A DNA stretch of 49,919 bases from a virus. The first letter of the stretch is position 1. Every line of letters starts with the position of its first letter. The notes beneath the pieces are model-generated. The model ran no database searches. It was not told the DNA's origin and worked only from the letters and a program-made list of their open reading frames with translations. The DNA is taken from IMG/VR virus record IMGVR_UViG_3300051212_000975, positions 1 to 49,919 of that record, one strand, 5' to 3'. A program made the position numbers and the translations under genes. Below, piece after piece: positions 1 through 8,281 of the stretch.

Positions 1-927
1 ATTTAATGTACCAACAAACTTAGTGTTTGTAGGTGCTTCGAATGTACCTTCTGTTGTACGTGCAAATGCTGAAGTTGTAGCTGACTGTAGAACAGTCAAT
101 GCTGCTGAAGAAACAACTGCCCAGTTACCTGCACCACGACGAGTACGTTGTGCGATTAGGTTAGCAACACGATTGATTAGAACAGCTAGAGCAGCGTGTT
201 CGTCACCAACGTAAGTAGCAGTACCTGATACTGTAGCTTGGTTGTATGTGAACTCTGTTGATGCAAGAGTACGTAGGCTTAACAAGATTTCCTGATCAAT
301 TTCAGCGGTGATTTCTTGTGCTAGAGCAGCCATAATTTCTGCTTCAACATCAATACCATGCTGACTTTGTGCATCTTGTGCAGCTTCAAATGTCCAACGA
401 GCTTGTAGCTTACGTGACTTAGCTTCAACTGCCTGACGTAGAATTTGAACGCTGATCTGACGACCGCCGTTACCTTCCATCGCAGCAGTATCGTTAGCAG
501 TATAGCTAGTTACTGTTGGGTTAGCAGCGCCACCTGGTGTACGTGAGTACGCCTGAGCGATCTTGAATGGGCTTAATGCTTCTTCACCTGCTGTTACACT
601 TGTTTGTGCTGCGCTGTTATCAGTCAATGACTGAGCATAACGTACACGTAGTGTATGAATCTGACCAACTGGACCAGTCATTGGCTGAACACCGACTAAT
701 TCGTTAGCGATAACAGTAGGCATAACACGACGGATAACCGGTAGAATTACACGGTTAAGAGTAGCGATATTACCTGCTGTTGTTGTACCAGCTGAACTTT
801 CAGATAGTAACTGTTTGCGAGTATTTTCTAATAAAACACCCATAGTTGAACGACGATTTCCTTTTAAGCCTTCCATCAGAGCTTCTTTGGCTTCGTCCCA
901 ACGGCTTTCTAAGAGTACTTGTGACAT
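1..927 (-). CDS. 23: Major capsid protein gp23 (partial, C-terminus beyond window)
   Basis: Reading the minus strand from the ATG at 927-925 gives an uninterrupted frame of 309 codons that runs off the left edge, so the C-terminal part is missing. It begins MSQVLLESRWDEAKEALMEG and continues with the gp23 hallmarks NRVILPVIRRVMPTVIANELVGVQPMTGP and a region of VRYAQSL type. It forms the hexameric capsid lattice of T4-like heads. A Shine-Dalgarno sequence AGGAG lies 10 nt before the ATG. The N-terminal propeptide probably ends at a gp21-type site, L41-S42-E43 followed by SSAGTT (an inference from the L/I-x-E rule for T4 prohead protease). Codon choice looks more restricted than in neighbours, as expected for the most abundant virion protein. 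It lies last in the minus-strand head cluster, 34 nt after gp22. Confidence 0.96.
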   Translation of the reverse strand, partial: MSQVLLESRWDEAKEALMEGLKGNRRSTMGVLLENTRKQLLSESSAGTTTAGNIATLNRVILPVIRRVMPTVIANELVGVQPMTGPVGQIHTLRVRYAQSLTDNSAAQTSVTAGEEALSPFKIAQAYSRTPGGAANPTVTSYTANDTAAMEGNGGRQISVQILRQAVEAKSRKLQARWTFEAAQDAQSQHGIDVEAEIMAALAQEITAEIDQEILLSLRTLASTEFTYNQATVSGTATYVGDEHAALAVLINRVANLIAQRTRRGAGNWAVVSSAALTVLQSATTSAFARTTEGTFEAPTNTKFVGTLN

Positions 928-961
928 AATTATATTTCTCCTAATCTAATGTCTTTTTATT

Positions 962-2068
962 TTAAAGCCCTGCCAAACGCTTAATATCGATTACATTGTC
1001 ACGATGTGACTCATCATCAACTTTTGGTTTGATTGCAGCTTTATCTCCAGTTACTTCTTTTACTGATTCATTAATCATAGCCTTTTTAGTAACAGGCTTT
1101 TCTGATCCAGTATTGAGTACTGCTGGAAGATACTTGTCAAAAGCGTTCTGCAGACGTGGTGTCTGTACGCTTTCCAATAAGTTCTTCATTAAACCTGCTT
1201 TCTCCTCATTTAGAGTTGATAGCAATTCACCCATGATCTTATTGCGCTCATTGGATTCTTTAATAACACGAACTTCTTGTTCCTTACTTTCAATTAAGAC
1301 TTTCGCCTTATTGATTCTTTCGGCGGATTCTGCCAATTGACGATCTTTTTCTTCTAGCATTGATAGTAAACTACGTGTGTCAGCCTTCTCATTGAGATGT
1401 GTTGAACTGTACTCACTAGCATATGCTTCAAAAATCTTACGACCAAAATTGTTTTCACGTGCAATTTTGATATCTTCTTTCAATTGACCTAACTCACCCT
1501 TGAGGTGATTAGTAACAGCGGAATTTAAACGCTTAGAACTTTCTGTAACAAATTTGTTCTTCAGTAATTCTAATTGTTTGCGTCCTTCAGCAACTAACTT
1601 AACCTTTGCTTCAACTACAGCTTGTTTGTCTTGCGCAAATTCTTTTATTTCACGTGCTAAGGCGTGAACAACAAATTGCTCAAGTTTTTCTTGACCTTCT
1701 AACTGTAGTTTACGATCATTACGTAATTCTTTGATTTCTTCTGCTAACTTAGTAACCATAAAGTCATTAAATTTTGCAGCATTTTCACGTAACTTGATCT
1801 GTGCTTTTACGCGGTCTTCGTTCATTGCTTGTCTTTCGGAATAGAATTCTTGAATCTCTTCCTCTAGATTTGCAGTTACCATTTTATCAAGGGCTTCCAC
1901 CATTACATTCTTATCATGCTCATATCTTTGTGCGAATTCTTCGTGTAATTCTGCACGTACTTGCTCACGAGCCTCATTCAACTTAGATTCCCATGCCTCA
2001 TTAATTGCTTGGCTGGTTTCTTCATTGATAATTCCGCTCTCAAGTAATGGTTTAATAGCATCAAACAT
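962..2068 (-). CDS. 22: Prohead core scaffold protein gp22
   Basis: A 368-residue, highly charged, helical protein. Residues about 25-310 look like continuous coiled coil rich in E, K, Q and L, with no enzyme motif. It starts MFDAIKPLLESGIINEETSQ. Size, composition and position between gp21 and gp23 match the internal scaffold of T4-like proheads, which is assembled inside the shell and then degraded by gp21. Sites of L-x-E type, such as L8-L9-E10, fit that protease. The start is preceded by AAGGGGA. The gene is separated from gp21 by only 12 nt, so the two are surely co-transcribed. Assignment rests on synteny and composition as much as on motif. Confidence 0.9.
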   Translation of the reverse strand: MFDAIKPLLESGIINEETSQAINEAWESKLNEAREQVRAELHEEFAQRYEHDKNVMVEALDKMVTANLEEEIQEFYSERQAMNEDRVKAQIKLRENAAKFNDFMVTKLAEEIKELRNDRKLQLEGQEKLEQFVVHALAREIKEFAQDKQAVVEAKVKLVAEGRKQLELLKNKFVTESSKRLNSAVTNHLKGELGQLKEDIKIARENNFGRKIFEAYASEYSSTHLNEKADTRSLLSMLEEKDRQLAESAERINKAKVLIESKEQEVRVIKESNERNKIMGELLSTLNEEKAGLMKNLLESVQTPRLQNAFDKYLPAVLNTGSEKPVTKKAMINESVKEVTGDKAAIKPKVDDESHRDNVIDIKRLAGL

Positions 2069-2080
2069 GCTTGATTCCCC

Positions 2081-2713
2081 TTATAGCTTGAGGTCCTTGA
2101 TAAGACGAACCACTTCGTCTTTCAGGTATCTCTGTACTTTTTTGTCGTTTTGTGCATCTTTTGCAATACCAAGTAACTTATGACCATGCTTCATATTCAT
2201 CATGCCTTCATAAATTGCTTTTGGGTATGCATTAGGAGCACTAGGCTGTGCGACAATATCCACAGTGACTATTTCAAAGTCACTAACCTTACCAGTAGCA
2301 TCATCAACGTTTCCGCTTCCTCTACTACTAACACCTAGTTTTACACCACTCTCTAACATCGTTGAAACAAGTTGTCCCATTGGAGTAGGTAATATTTTTA
2401 ACTTGCCAAAACCATTAGGACCATCCATCCACATGTTTGTTATCATGTGACTTACACGGTCTAGATTGATTTTTAAATCGTCTGGATGGTCAACTTCACC
2501 TAAAACACTGTTACCATTCATAATTTGCTCATTGAGTTGTTCAACTGCTGACTCAATTTGATCGACTGGGTAAACACGCTCATTGGCGTTTTTTACTCCA
2601 CCTTGAATAAAGACGCCTTTCATATAAAGGTTCTTTTTGTCCCCATCTGAGATACTTTCGACCACGATGTTAGCGCGGTCGAAGGTCAGATTTTCTCTAA
2701 GATACAAAGCCAT
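2081..2713 (-). CDS. 21: Prohead core protein protease gp21
   Basis: A 210-residue serine protease of the herpesvirus-assemblin/T4 gp21 fold. The catalytic histidine is in GEVDHPD (H76) and the nucleophile in GVSSRGSG (S129/S130, followed by R131 and G132), the expected H...S-x-R-G arrangement. Further family features are the early NERVYP segment and the VDIVAQPSAPNAYP segment near residue 160. It cleaves gp22, the core proteins and the gp23 propeptide during head maturation. It sits between the acidic core gene and gp22 in the order known from T4 (20-67/68-21-22-23). The upstream sequence has AAGGA somewhat far from the ATG. Confidence 0.94.
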   Translation of the reverse strand: MALYLRENLTFDRANIVVESISDGDKKNLYMKGVFIQGGVKNANERVYPVDQIESAVEQLNEQIMNGNSVLGEVDHPDDLKINLDRVSHMITNMWMDGPNGFGKLKILPTPMGQLVSTMLESGVKLGVSSRGSGNVDDATGKVSDFEIVTVDIVAQPSAPNAYPKAIYEGMMNMKHGHKLLGIAKDAQNDKKVQRYLKDEVVRLIKDLKL

Positions 2714-2728
2714 TTGCTTTAGAGTTCC

Positions 2729-3589
2729 TTATTTCTTAATAATCTTTTTTACAGACTTCTTGCTCTCACCTAGTGGACTCTTAGTATTTGATCCATTATC
2801 TCCATGTTTTGGGCTAGGAGCTTTTTCTAAGTTCATGCCTTTCTGTGATGGACGATTCTTCCACTGTGATGCATGTTCTACATCTTTAGTGTCAGGACTT
2901 GCTAATCCACCTTTTGTTCCACCTGTTGAGCTTTCGCCACTGAAGTTAACTGGCTTAGCACCTGTTTGTGTAACTTTTGGCTTTGTTAGTGTTGGGCTCT
3001 TTGACTGTGCACCATTATCACCACCAATTTTGCTGTCATACAAACCTGGTACTTTTGTTAATTGTACAGATTCTTCTAGGCTTTCTTCTACTGATTCTTC
3101 ATCATCTTCTTCTGATTCGGTAACGTCTTCTTCGTCATCATCACTATGACGAGCTTCCATCATATCTTCATCGTCCATGTCGCCCATGTCGTCACCCATA
3201 TCGCCCATGTCGTCACCCATGTCGTCATCGTGACCCATAATTTCTTCAAACTCAGCCATCAACTGATCAAGTTTATCTTCGAGGTCAACGACACGATCTT
3301 CTAAATCTTCTGATTCATCTTCATCGCCAAAACCTTCTTCGTCATCTATTTCGATGTCGGCAAATTCATCCTCTTCTTCGCTCATACCTTCTTCATCAGA
3401 CATTACATCTGATTCAATTTCATCTAGTAGACCGCCGGACATATCTTCTGCCATTGCTTCTTCGTCCATTATTGACTCATATATTTCTCTTGATTTTTCA
3501 ACCACTATATCGTGAAATAATGCACGTGCTTGTTCTTCATTCTCATTGATAATTAACTCAATAAGTTGTTCAAATTTTCTGTTATCCAT
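2729..3589 (-). CDS. Acidic prohead core protein (gp67-like)
   Basis: A 286-residue, extremely acidic protein. The N-terminus (residues about 1-45, MDNRKFEQLIELIINENEEQ onward) is a short amphipathic helical region like that of T4 gp67. It is followed by a D/E-rich stretch with a coiled-coil segment near residues 95-118 and an MGDD/MGDM repeat at about 119-138. The C-terminal 100 residues are basic, G/S/T/P-rich and end KKSVKKIIKK. Position between gp20 and gp21 and composition point to a prohead core component removed by gp21. It is much longer than T4 gp67 (about 80 residues), so it may combine the roles of gp67 and gp68. An AAGGAG ribosome site precedes the ATG. It has its own late-type promoter and is separated from the gene upstream by a terminator hairpin. 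Confidence 0.75.
   Translation of the reverse strand: MDNRKFEQLIELIINENEEQARALFHDIVVEKSREIYESIMDEEAMAEDMSGGLLDEIESDVMSDEEGMSEEEDEFADIEIDDEEGFGDEDESEDLEDRVVDLEDKLDQLMAEFEEIMGHDDDMGDDMGDMGDDMGDMDDEDMMEARHSDDDEEDVTESEEDDEESVEESLEESVQLTKVPGLYDSKIGGDNGAQSKSPTLTKPKVTQTGAKPVNFSGESSTGGTKGGLASPDTKDVEHASQWKNRPSQKGMNLEKAPSPKHGDNGSNTKSPLGESKKSVKKIIKK
3176..3235 (-). repeat. In-frame short tandem repeat coding MGDD/MGDM
   Basis: A run of near-identical units based on cccatgtcgtca and cccatgtcg (plus-strand view) encodes alternating MGDD and MGDM in the acidic prohead protein. The unit lengths are multiples of three, so copy-number change would keep the frame. Confidence 0.7.
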
Positions 3590-3625
3590 TGTAAATTTCT
3601 CCTTTAGAAATGGCTTTGTAATAGT

Positions 3626-3633
3626 TATTTATT
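3626..3633 (-). promoter_or_regulatory. Candidate late promoter (AATAAATA) for the acidic core gene
   Basis: Minus-strand AATAAATA lies 37 nt upstream of the ATG at 3589, just after a terminator hairpin and with a clear ribosome site between. It resembles the T4-type late -10 box TATAAATA recognised by gp55. No -35 element is expected for that class. Confidence 0.5.
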
Positions 3634-3641
3634 GGGTATAT

Positions 3642-3674
3642 AAAAAAACAGCACAAAATGTGCTATTTTTTTAC
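3642..3674. terminator. Bidirectional intrinsic terminator
   Basis: The stem AGCACA (3650-3655), loop AAA and TGTGCT (3659-3664) is flanked by an A-tract on the left and a T-tract on the right, giving a U-run in either direction of transcription. It lies between the 72-aa gene and the acidic core gene and should end the gp20/72-aa transcript before a new late promoter restarts transcription. Confidence 0.75.
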
Positions 3675-3697
3675 GTTTTTTTGTAGAATATAGAATT

Positions 3698-3916
3698 TTA
3701 GGCTGGGGGAGGTGCTGCTGGTTTATACTGCTTTCTAACTTTTTCTAAATTTTTTGCCTTTTCAAAATTTCTAACATCAAGCATTTTACGTAATTTTCTA
3801 ATTTGACGTAATGTTAGTTTTGTTTTACGGCTTTCTTTCCATTTAGGTTTACTGTTATCAGATTCAGTGTCTTGATAACCGGGTACCGCTGGATTGAACA
3901 TTTCAAAAAGTTTCAT
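3698..3916 (-). CDS. Small basic protein between portal and core genes (unknown)
   Basis: A 72-residue protein starting MKLFEMFNPAVPGYQDTESD, with a basic helical middle (KLTLRQIRKLRKMLDVRNFEKAKNLEKV in outline) and a proline-rich end. No enzyme motif is visible. The slot between gp20 and the acidic core gene is that of the small prohead-core genes 67/68 in T4, so a head-assembly role is likely but not shown. It has no Shine-Dalgarno sequence; the late-type box GATAAATA ends 7 nt before the ATG, suggesting a leaderless transcript. A terminator follows it. Confidence 0.7.
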   Translation of the reverse strand: MKLFEMFNPAVPGYQDTESDNSKPKWKESRKTKLTLRQIRKLRKMLDVRNFEKAKNLEKVRKQYKPAAPPPA

Positions 3917-3923
3917 AATATAA

Positions 3924-3931
3924 TATTTATC
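3924..3931 (-). promoter_or_regulatory. Late promoter GATAAATA abutting the 72-aa gene
   Basis: Minus-strand GATAAATA followed by TTATATT and then ATG. The T4 late start point lies about 6 nt after this octamer, which puts the predicted first transcribed base at or next to the A of the start codon. The same octamer precedes four structural gene blocks on the plus strand. Confidence 0.65.
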
Positions 3932-5707
3932 TTACATCGCTGGGGCCGGAGCCGCTGCAGCTGGGACTCCGCCACCGGGCATTGCTTGAGGACCTGCGAC
4001 ACCAGGTGCTACCTCAGGTGGAGGCATACCTTCTTCTCCCTCCATACCTTCTGCTGTTTCTAAATCAGTATCAATGTCACCTGCACTTATTCCAATACTA
4101 CGTAGATCACTGCCTTTTGCATCGTCTGTGACTTCGGATTCACGTTCCTCTTCCCACATGCGTTCATTTTCTGTAATCTCTTCCTCAGTTAATCCTAAGA
4201 ATCTTTGTAATGCAAAACGTTTACTTATATAGGGAAAGGCTTCCATCGTTGAGAAAGTAGCAACACGATCTTTGTCTAACTCACTTTGACGATATGCTGC
4301 AAAGTTTTGTGGAGCATTAAACTTAATGTTGAATAATCCACTATCAATATTAAATCCTCTCCAACGCAAAAATAACTTAAACTCATCGTCTAGTTTTTGA
4401 GCGATATAGTTCTGTAATCTCTCACAATATTGATTGAAGCGGAACTCTTGTATCATTGCTGTTCCAACACGACCGTCATTTAATGGTACTTGACCATCAT
4501 CAGGTCCAGTTGGTAAATAGCTACTAGGCACACGCAATCCACGTGCTAATCTATTATTAAAATACTTTAAATCGTCAATTTCACCTAAGTTTTGTCCGCC
4601 CTGTAGCATCTCTACGGTGCTACCTCTACCGTCAGCAGTAGTTGGAAAGAAATAATCTTCATTAATACTTAATGGATTATACGTAGCATCTAACACGCTA
4701 GAACCACCCTGAGAAGTAGGTATTCTGCGCTGATGGATCTCATTTTTTACACGGTCAACGAATGCCATAGCCATATGACTTGGCATGTTTCCAACGTCAA
4801 TTTTAAACACTCTACGTTCGGGCGCACGACTAACACGATAGATTAATATAGCATCTTCTAACAATTCTTTTTGTTTGTAAACTTTGAAAATACTCTCTAA
4901 AATACTCTGCCCAAACGGCCAATATCTATCTAATCCCTCTGTCAAACTTAGATGAACCACATGTTTAGCATCTATTGCTGCTTCATTTTGTCCTAAACTA
5001 AATCTGCTTCCTGTAGTACCGTAAGGTTCGTTTGGTACTGTATAGCTGTATGGTGCACTATATCCTGCTGTTGGTGGTTGGGCCTGAAAGTCTGTGGTAG
5101 TTTTTGCTGCTATTGTTAAGTTTTGCAAGTTAACGTTTATATCCTTAACTACATATTGTTCAGGTAACTTACCTTCACTTTCATTCACAATAACTTTACC
5201 TACTTTTGTTGCATCTACCCAGTAAAGTTTAAAGTTTTCTGGATCACGTATAAAGAATTGATCTCCGTACTTGATTGTATTTCTAAAAATTTTAAATATT
5301 CTATTGTCAAAATCATTGAGTTTACACCATTGCTGTAACTGCTTTTTTAATAATTCTACTTCGTGAGGAGTTGGATCTTCTTTAAATTCTAGACTAAAAG
5401 GTGTATTATTATGTTCATTCCTCTGTGTGCTAAACTCTGCAATGATGTCCAAACAAGCATTAATTTCAGCGTCTACATCCATCATTTCATATTGGTTATA
5501 ACGCTCTACACGATTTGGGTGACCAGTATAGACTTCAGGAAGTCTACTCATGTAATTTTTGTAACCAAACTCTGCGTTATTCCAGCCGCCAGTTTGCTCA
5601 TTGTTATAGCCAGGTCCGTTCCAAGCGCCACTATTACTGTTGTTACCTGAAATAGGACTGAGTTGACCTGTAGTGTTTACAGTAGAAAAACGTTTTTTAT
5701 ATGCCAT
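3932..5707 (-). CDS. 20: Portal vertex protein gp20
   Basis: A 591-residue portal protein, close to T4 gp20 in length. Diagnostic segments include YEMMDVDAEINACLDIIAEF near residue 75, FKIFRNTIKYGDQFFI near 140, SILESIFKVYKQKELLEDAILIYRVSRAPERRVFKIDVG near 270-305, and a segment of LYKYFNNRLARGLRVP type near 385. It forms the dodecameric ring through which DNA is packaged and to which the neck attaches. The C-terminal 40 residues are an A/P/G-rich tail (ending PAAAAPAPAM). The start has no Shine-Dalgarno sequence; a CTAAATA box lies 6 nt before the ATG. It follows the M15 tape-measure gene by 15 nt and its stop abuts the promoter of the 72-aa gene. Confidence 0.96.
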   Translation of the reverse strand: MAYKKRFSTVNTTGQLSPISGNNSNSGAWNGPGYNNEQTGGWNNAEFGYKNYMSRLPEVYTGHPNRVERYNQYEMMDVDAEINACLDIIAEFSTQRNEHNNTPFSLEFKEDPTPHEVELLKKQLQQWCKLNDFDNRIFKIFRNTIKYGDQFFIRDPENFKLYWVDATKVGKVIVNESEGKLPEQYVVKDINVNLQNLTIAAKTTTDFQAQPPTAGYSAPYSYTVPNEPYGTTGSRFSLGQNEAAIDAKHVVHLSLTEGLDRYWPFGQSILESIFKVYKQKELLEDAILIYRVSRAPERRVFKIDVGNMPSHMAMAFVDRVKNEIHQRRIPTSQGGSSVLDATYNPLSINEDYFFPTTADGRGSTVEMLQGGQNLGEIDDLKYFNNRLARGLRVPSSYLPTGPDDGQVPLNDGRVGTAMIQEFRFNQYCERLQNYIAQKLDDEFKLFLRWRGFNIDSGLFNIKFNAPQNFAAYRQSELDKDRVATFSTMEAFPYISKRFALQRFLGLTEEEITENERMWEEERESEVTDDAKGSDLRSIGISAGDIDTDLETAEGMEGEEGMPPPEVAPGVAGPQAMPGGGVPAAAAPAPAM

Positions 5708-5713
5708 GATTAG

Positions 5714-5721
5714 TATTTAGT
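5714..5721 (-). promoter_or_regulatory. Late-type promoter ACTAAATA abutting gp20
   Basis: The minus strand reads ACTAAATACTAATC immediately before the gp20 ATG. The 12-mer ACTAAATACTAA recurs exactly upstream of the first tape-measure gene at 10468-10457, supporting a shared element. The predicted start point falls at the ATG. Confidence 0.5.
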
Positions 5722-5722
5722 A

Positions 5723-8278
5723 TTAATTGCTCATGTACAGTTTAATATCACTGTAAATGCTATTACTTTCTGATATTTTGCGGGTAAGAGTATCTATTTT
5801 ATCAAGTAAAACAGTAGCAAGTTCGTCTGATTTTGGTTTTACAGGAGCTGAAGGAGTACGAATATTTGGTTTTGTGATAGTGCTTCTAATGTTTGAAAAA
5901 TCATTCATGTTTCCAGACTGCTTTAATTCTATAGGAATAGCACCATTAAAGGGTATTTTTGCCTCTGTTCCGTGCATATCAATCCAGTCTCCGCCCTGAA
6001 AAATGCCACCCATTCTTGCTTTTGGCATTACATGTACAGGGTCGTCTGCTATAGGATAATGTCTGCGTAAGTTATACTCATCAAGTAATCCATTTTTTTC
6101 TAACCAATCTAATTGATCCTGATTTATATCAACTGCTGTACCTCTCCCATGACCACCAGGCGATTTTGCTGGCATATACAACCAACCATACTTACTAGTT
6201 TTAACTTTAGGGTTTGGATTTGTTTCGTGTGGGTAACGTCCACCTGCGGCACGCCACTCATTGTACATATCTAATTGTTCTTCATCTGAACGATATGAGC
6301 TGGTAACATGTAATTTTTGTCCAGTTAACTCAAAGTATTTTTGAGCCATTGATAATACTTTTTGTTGAAAATCAGGTTTAACTTGGGTCCAACGTTCGTA
6401 ATCAGAACCCTTACCATCAATGTAAGTTTTGTATGCTGTTGTTTTCCTTGTTTCTGCACGGTCACTTTCTGCTTTTTGACCTTCAGCAACTTTCTTACGT
6501 TTGATTAAATCTTCACGTTTTGTTTGTAATTCGTCAGATGTTTGTCCAAATTTTTCTTTTTCTTCTTTTTTACTAGTCTGTATAGTTTCTTGATATTTTC
6601 TTATATCTGATTCTGTCGTTGTTAATTCTTCGGTTAATCTAGCTTTATCTGCAGGTGACTGTGAAATTTTAGACTGAAGTTGTTTTTGTTTTTGTATAGC
6701 AGCCTGTAACTTTCTGTCATTTTCTTTTTGAAAATTAGCAAATGATTCTTGTTTTTTAATTTGAAGGTCTGTTTCATTAATAGATTTGTTTAAATTTTGA
6801 ATGTAACTTTTAATCTGTGATGTGTCACCTAACGCCACTAATGCTTCATCAATTTTGCTACTATCTAAGCCCAACATCCAAGCACCTAATCTGATAGTAC
6901 CAATAGCGGTTTGTTTAACAAAATCTGCTAATTTTCTTAAGGTTCCATTTACCGGTTCTTGTATTAGTGCAACAAGTTTGTCTTTTGCTATACCTGAGCT
7001 TTGAGCCAACTCAAAACTTGCAATTTGCACATCTTTTAATGCATCGTTGACCTTTTCTCCATTTTTTTGTCCTTTCTTATAAGCTTCTATTTCTGCATTA
7101 ATGTCTTGTAAACTTCTAATACTTTCTAATTTGTCGGCACCTTCTAACACTTGAATACTAGTGAGAGTTTTAGTTTGAAAATCTGTACTTTGTATTAATG
7201 ATCTTCTATTTTGTTTTTCAAATTCTTTAGCAGATTTTCCAATTAATTGATTAAACTCTAGAGTTGTAATTCTTCCTGCATCCAAATCTGCTTTATATTG
7301 AAATATTTTCCCCTTAGTTTGCGCTAATAATGCCTCTCCCTCTTTAGTAGTTGCAGTACCAGTTGCAAGAAAATCTCTTACCGCTTTTGCCATTTCAGGC
7401 CCAAAGAATGTTTTTGAAATAGCTTCAGCCTGTGAATATCTGTCTGCTATAATTTTACCTTGCGCTGTTTTTCTTAGTTGAAGTAATCTTGTTCCAAATG
7501 CTGCATCTCTTGCCTGCTCCGCAATTCTAGCCGATATTTCTGTAACACTATCACCAGTTAATCTTGATAAACCAACAAGTGAAGTTACATAAGCTCGGCT
7601 TTCATCTCTCATTTTTTCATCATTTTTTGCATACCTTGATCCTAAGTTTTGTGACATTGATACATAGTCAGCCTGTAAAGTTACTAAATCATTTTGGCTA
7701 ACTCCTAACCTCATGAATTCACTAACTACACCATCACCTGTTCTTACAATTTTACTGAATTCTTTTGCTCCTGAATTAGATGTTTCTCCTAATCCAGTTA
7801 ATTTAGTTCCTAATTTTTCGTATGATTTAATTAAACCCGCATTATTTTTTGACCAAAATCCTGCTTCATTAATTATTTTCGTTAACCCTTCTACACTTGT
7901 TCCTACTCCTATTCCAAATTTTGAAACAGTATCAAATGCTTGAACTTGTGCATCATTGCTTTCAAGAACCGCCGTAACTAGTCCTTTAGCTGATGCAATT
8001 AAAGTTTCTACTGCGAATCTTGTGCCGGGTAACTTTTCAAGTGAAAATATTGCTGTTCGTTTTAAAAATTTTGTTGAATCATCAACAGATTTTGTCCATT
8101 TTGTAAATGATGCATCACTTGATAACAATGCTGTAGTTGTTGCTCCTATGGTATCTTTTAAACTAGAAAGTGCGCTGTCCAGTCCACGTGCAGAATTTCC
8201 CACAGAACTTACTGCATTATTGTATCTCTTAAGCGCAGAGGTAATTTCTTGTACTGAATCTGATGCGTTATCTGCCAT
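5723..8278 (-). CDS. Tape-measure-like tail protein with C-terminal M15 (VanY-type) peptidase
   Basis: An 851-residue tail protein. Residues about 1-300 resemble the neighbouring 711-residue protein (shared pattern DT-x-x-KFG ... KLGTKLTGLG ... RLG-x-SQ-x-x-x-x-x-QADY ... LTG). Residues about 490-620 are highly charged and probably coiled coil. Residues about 650-755 form a peptidase M15/VanY domain: S660-S661-Y662-R663-S664, zinc ligands H710 and D717 in GGHGRGTAVD, and H749 in DPVHV. The last 35 residues again match the paralogue. It is predicted to span the tail tube lumen and cut peptide cross-links in peptidoglycan during DNA entry. A tape-measure role is inferred from length, the paralogue and the nearby chaperone gene. 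The start ATG has AAAGAG upstream and lies 3 nt after the preceding gene. Confidence 0.8.
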   Translation of the reverse strand: MADNASDSVQEITSALKRYNNAVSSVGNSARGLDSALSSLKDTIGATTTALLSSDASFTKWTKSVDDSTKFLKRTAIFSLEKLPGTRFAVETLIASAKGLVTAVLESNDAQVQAFDTVSKFGIGVGTSVEGLTKIINEAGFWSKNNAGLIKSYEKLGTKLTGLGETSNSGAKEFSKIVRTGDGVVSEFMRLGVSQNDLVTLQADYVSMSQNLGSRYAKNDEKMRDESRAYVTSLVGLSRLTGDSVTEISARIAEQARDAAFGTRLLQLRKTAQGKIIADRYSQAEAISKTFFGPEMAKAVRDFLATGTATTKEGEALLAQTKGKIFQYKADLDAGRITTLEFNQLIGKSAKEFEKQNRRSLIQSTDFQTKTLTSIQVLEGADKLESIRSLQDINAEIEAYKKGQKNGEKVNDALKDVQIASFELAQSSGIAKDKLVALIQEPVNGTLRKLADFVKQTAIGTIRLGAWMLGLDSSKIDEALVALGDTSQIKSYIQNLNKSINETDLQIKKQESFANFQKENDRKLQAAIQKQKQLQSKISQSPADKARLTEELTTTESDIRKYQETIQTSKKEEKEKFGQTSDELQTKREDLIKRKKVAEGQKAESDRAETRKTTAYKTYIDGKGSDYERWTQVKPDFQQKVLSMAQKYFELTGQKLHVTSSYRSDEEQLDMYNEWRAAGGRYPHETNPNPKVKTSKYGWLYMPAKSPGGHGRGTAVDINQDQLDWLEKNGLLDEYNLRRHYPIADDPVHVMPKARMGGIFQGGDWIDMHGTEAKIPFNGAIPIELKQSGNMNDFSNIRSTITKPNIRTPSAPVKPKSDELATVLLDKIDTLTRKISESNSIYSDIKLYMSN

Positions 8279-8281
8279 AAA

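Noticed and set aside
928-961. Late promoter directly in front of gp23
   Set aside because: The minus strand has TTAAAATAAAAAG, which lacks the TAAATA core; it may still be a weak promoter but I cannot support it.
2637-3149. 170-codon plus-strand frame opposite the acidic core gene
   Set aside because: It is a by-product of the biased acidic codons on the minus strand; its protein is low-complexity S/F/P with no ribosome site.
3176-3235. CRISPR-like or regulatory direct repeat array
   Set aside because: No spacers; the units are codon multiples inside a coding frame.
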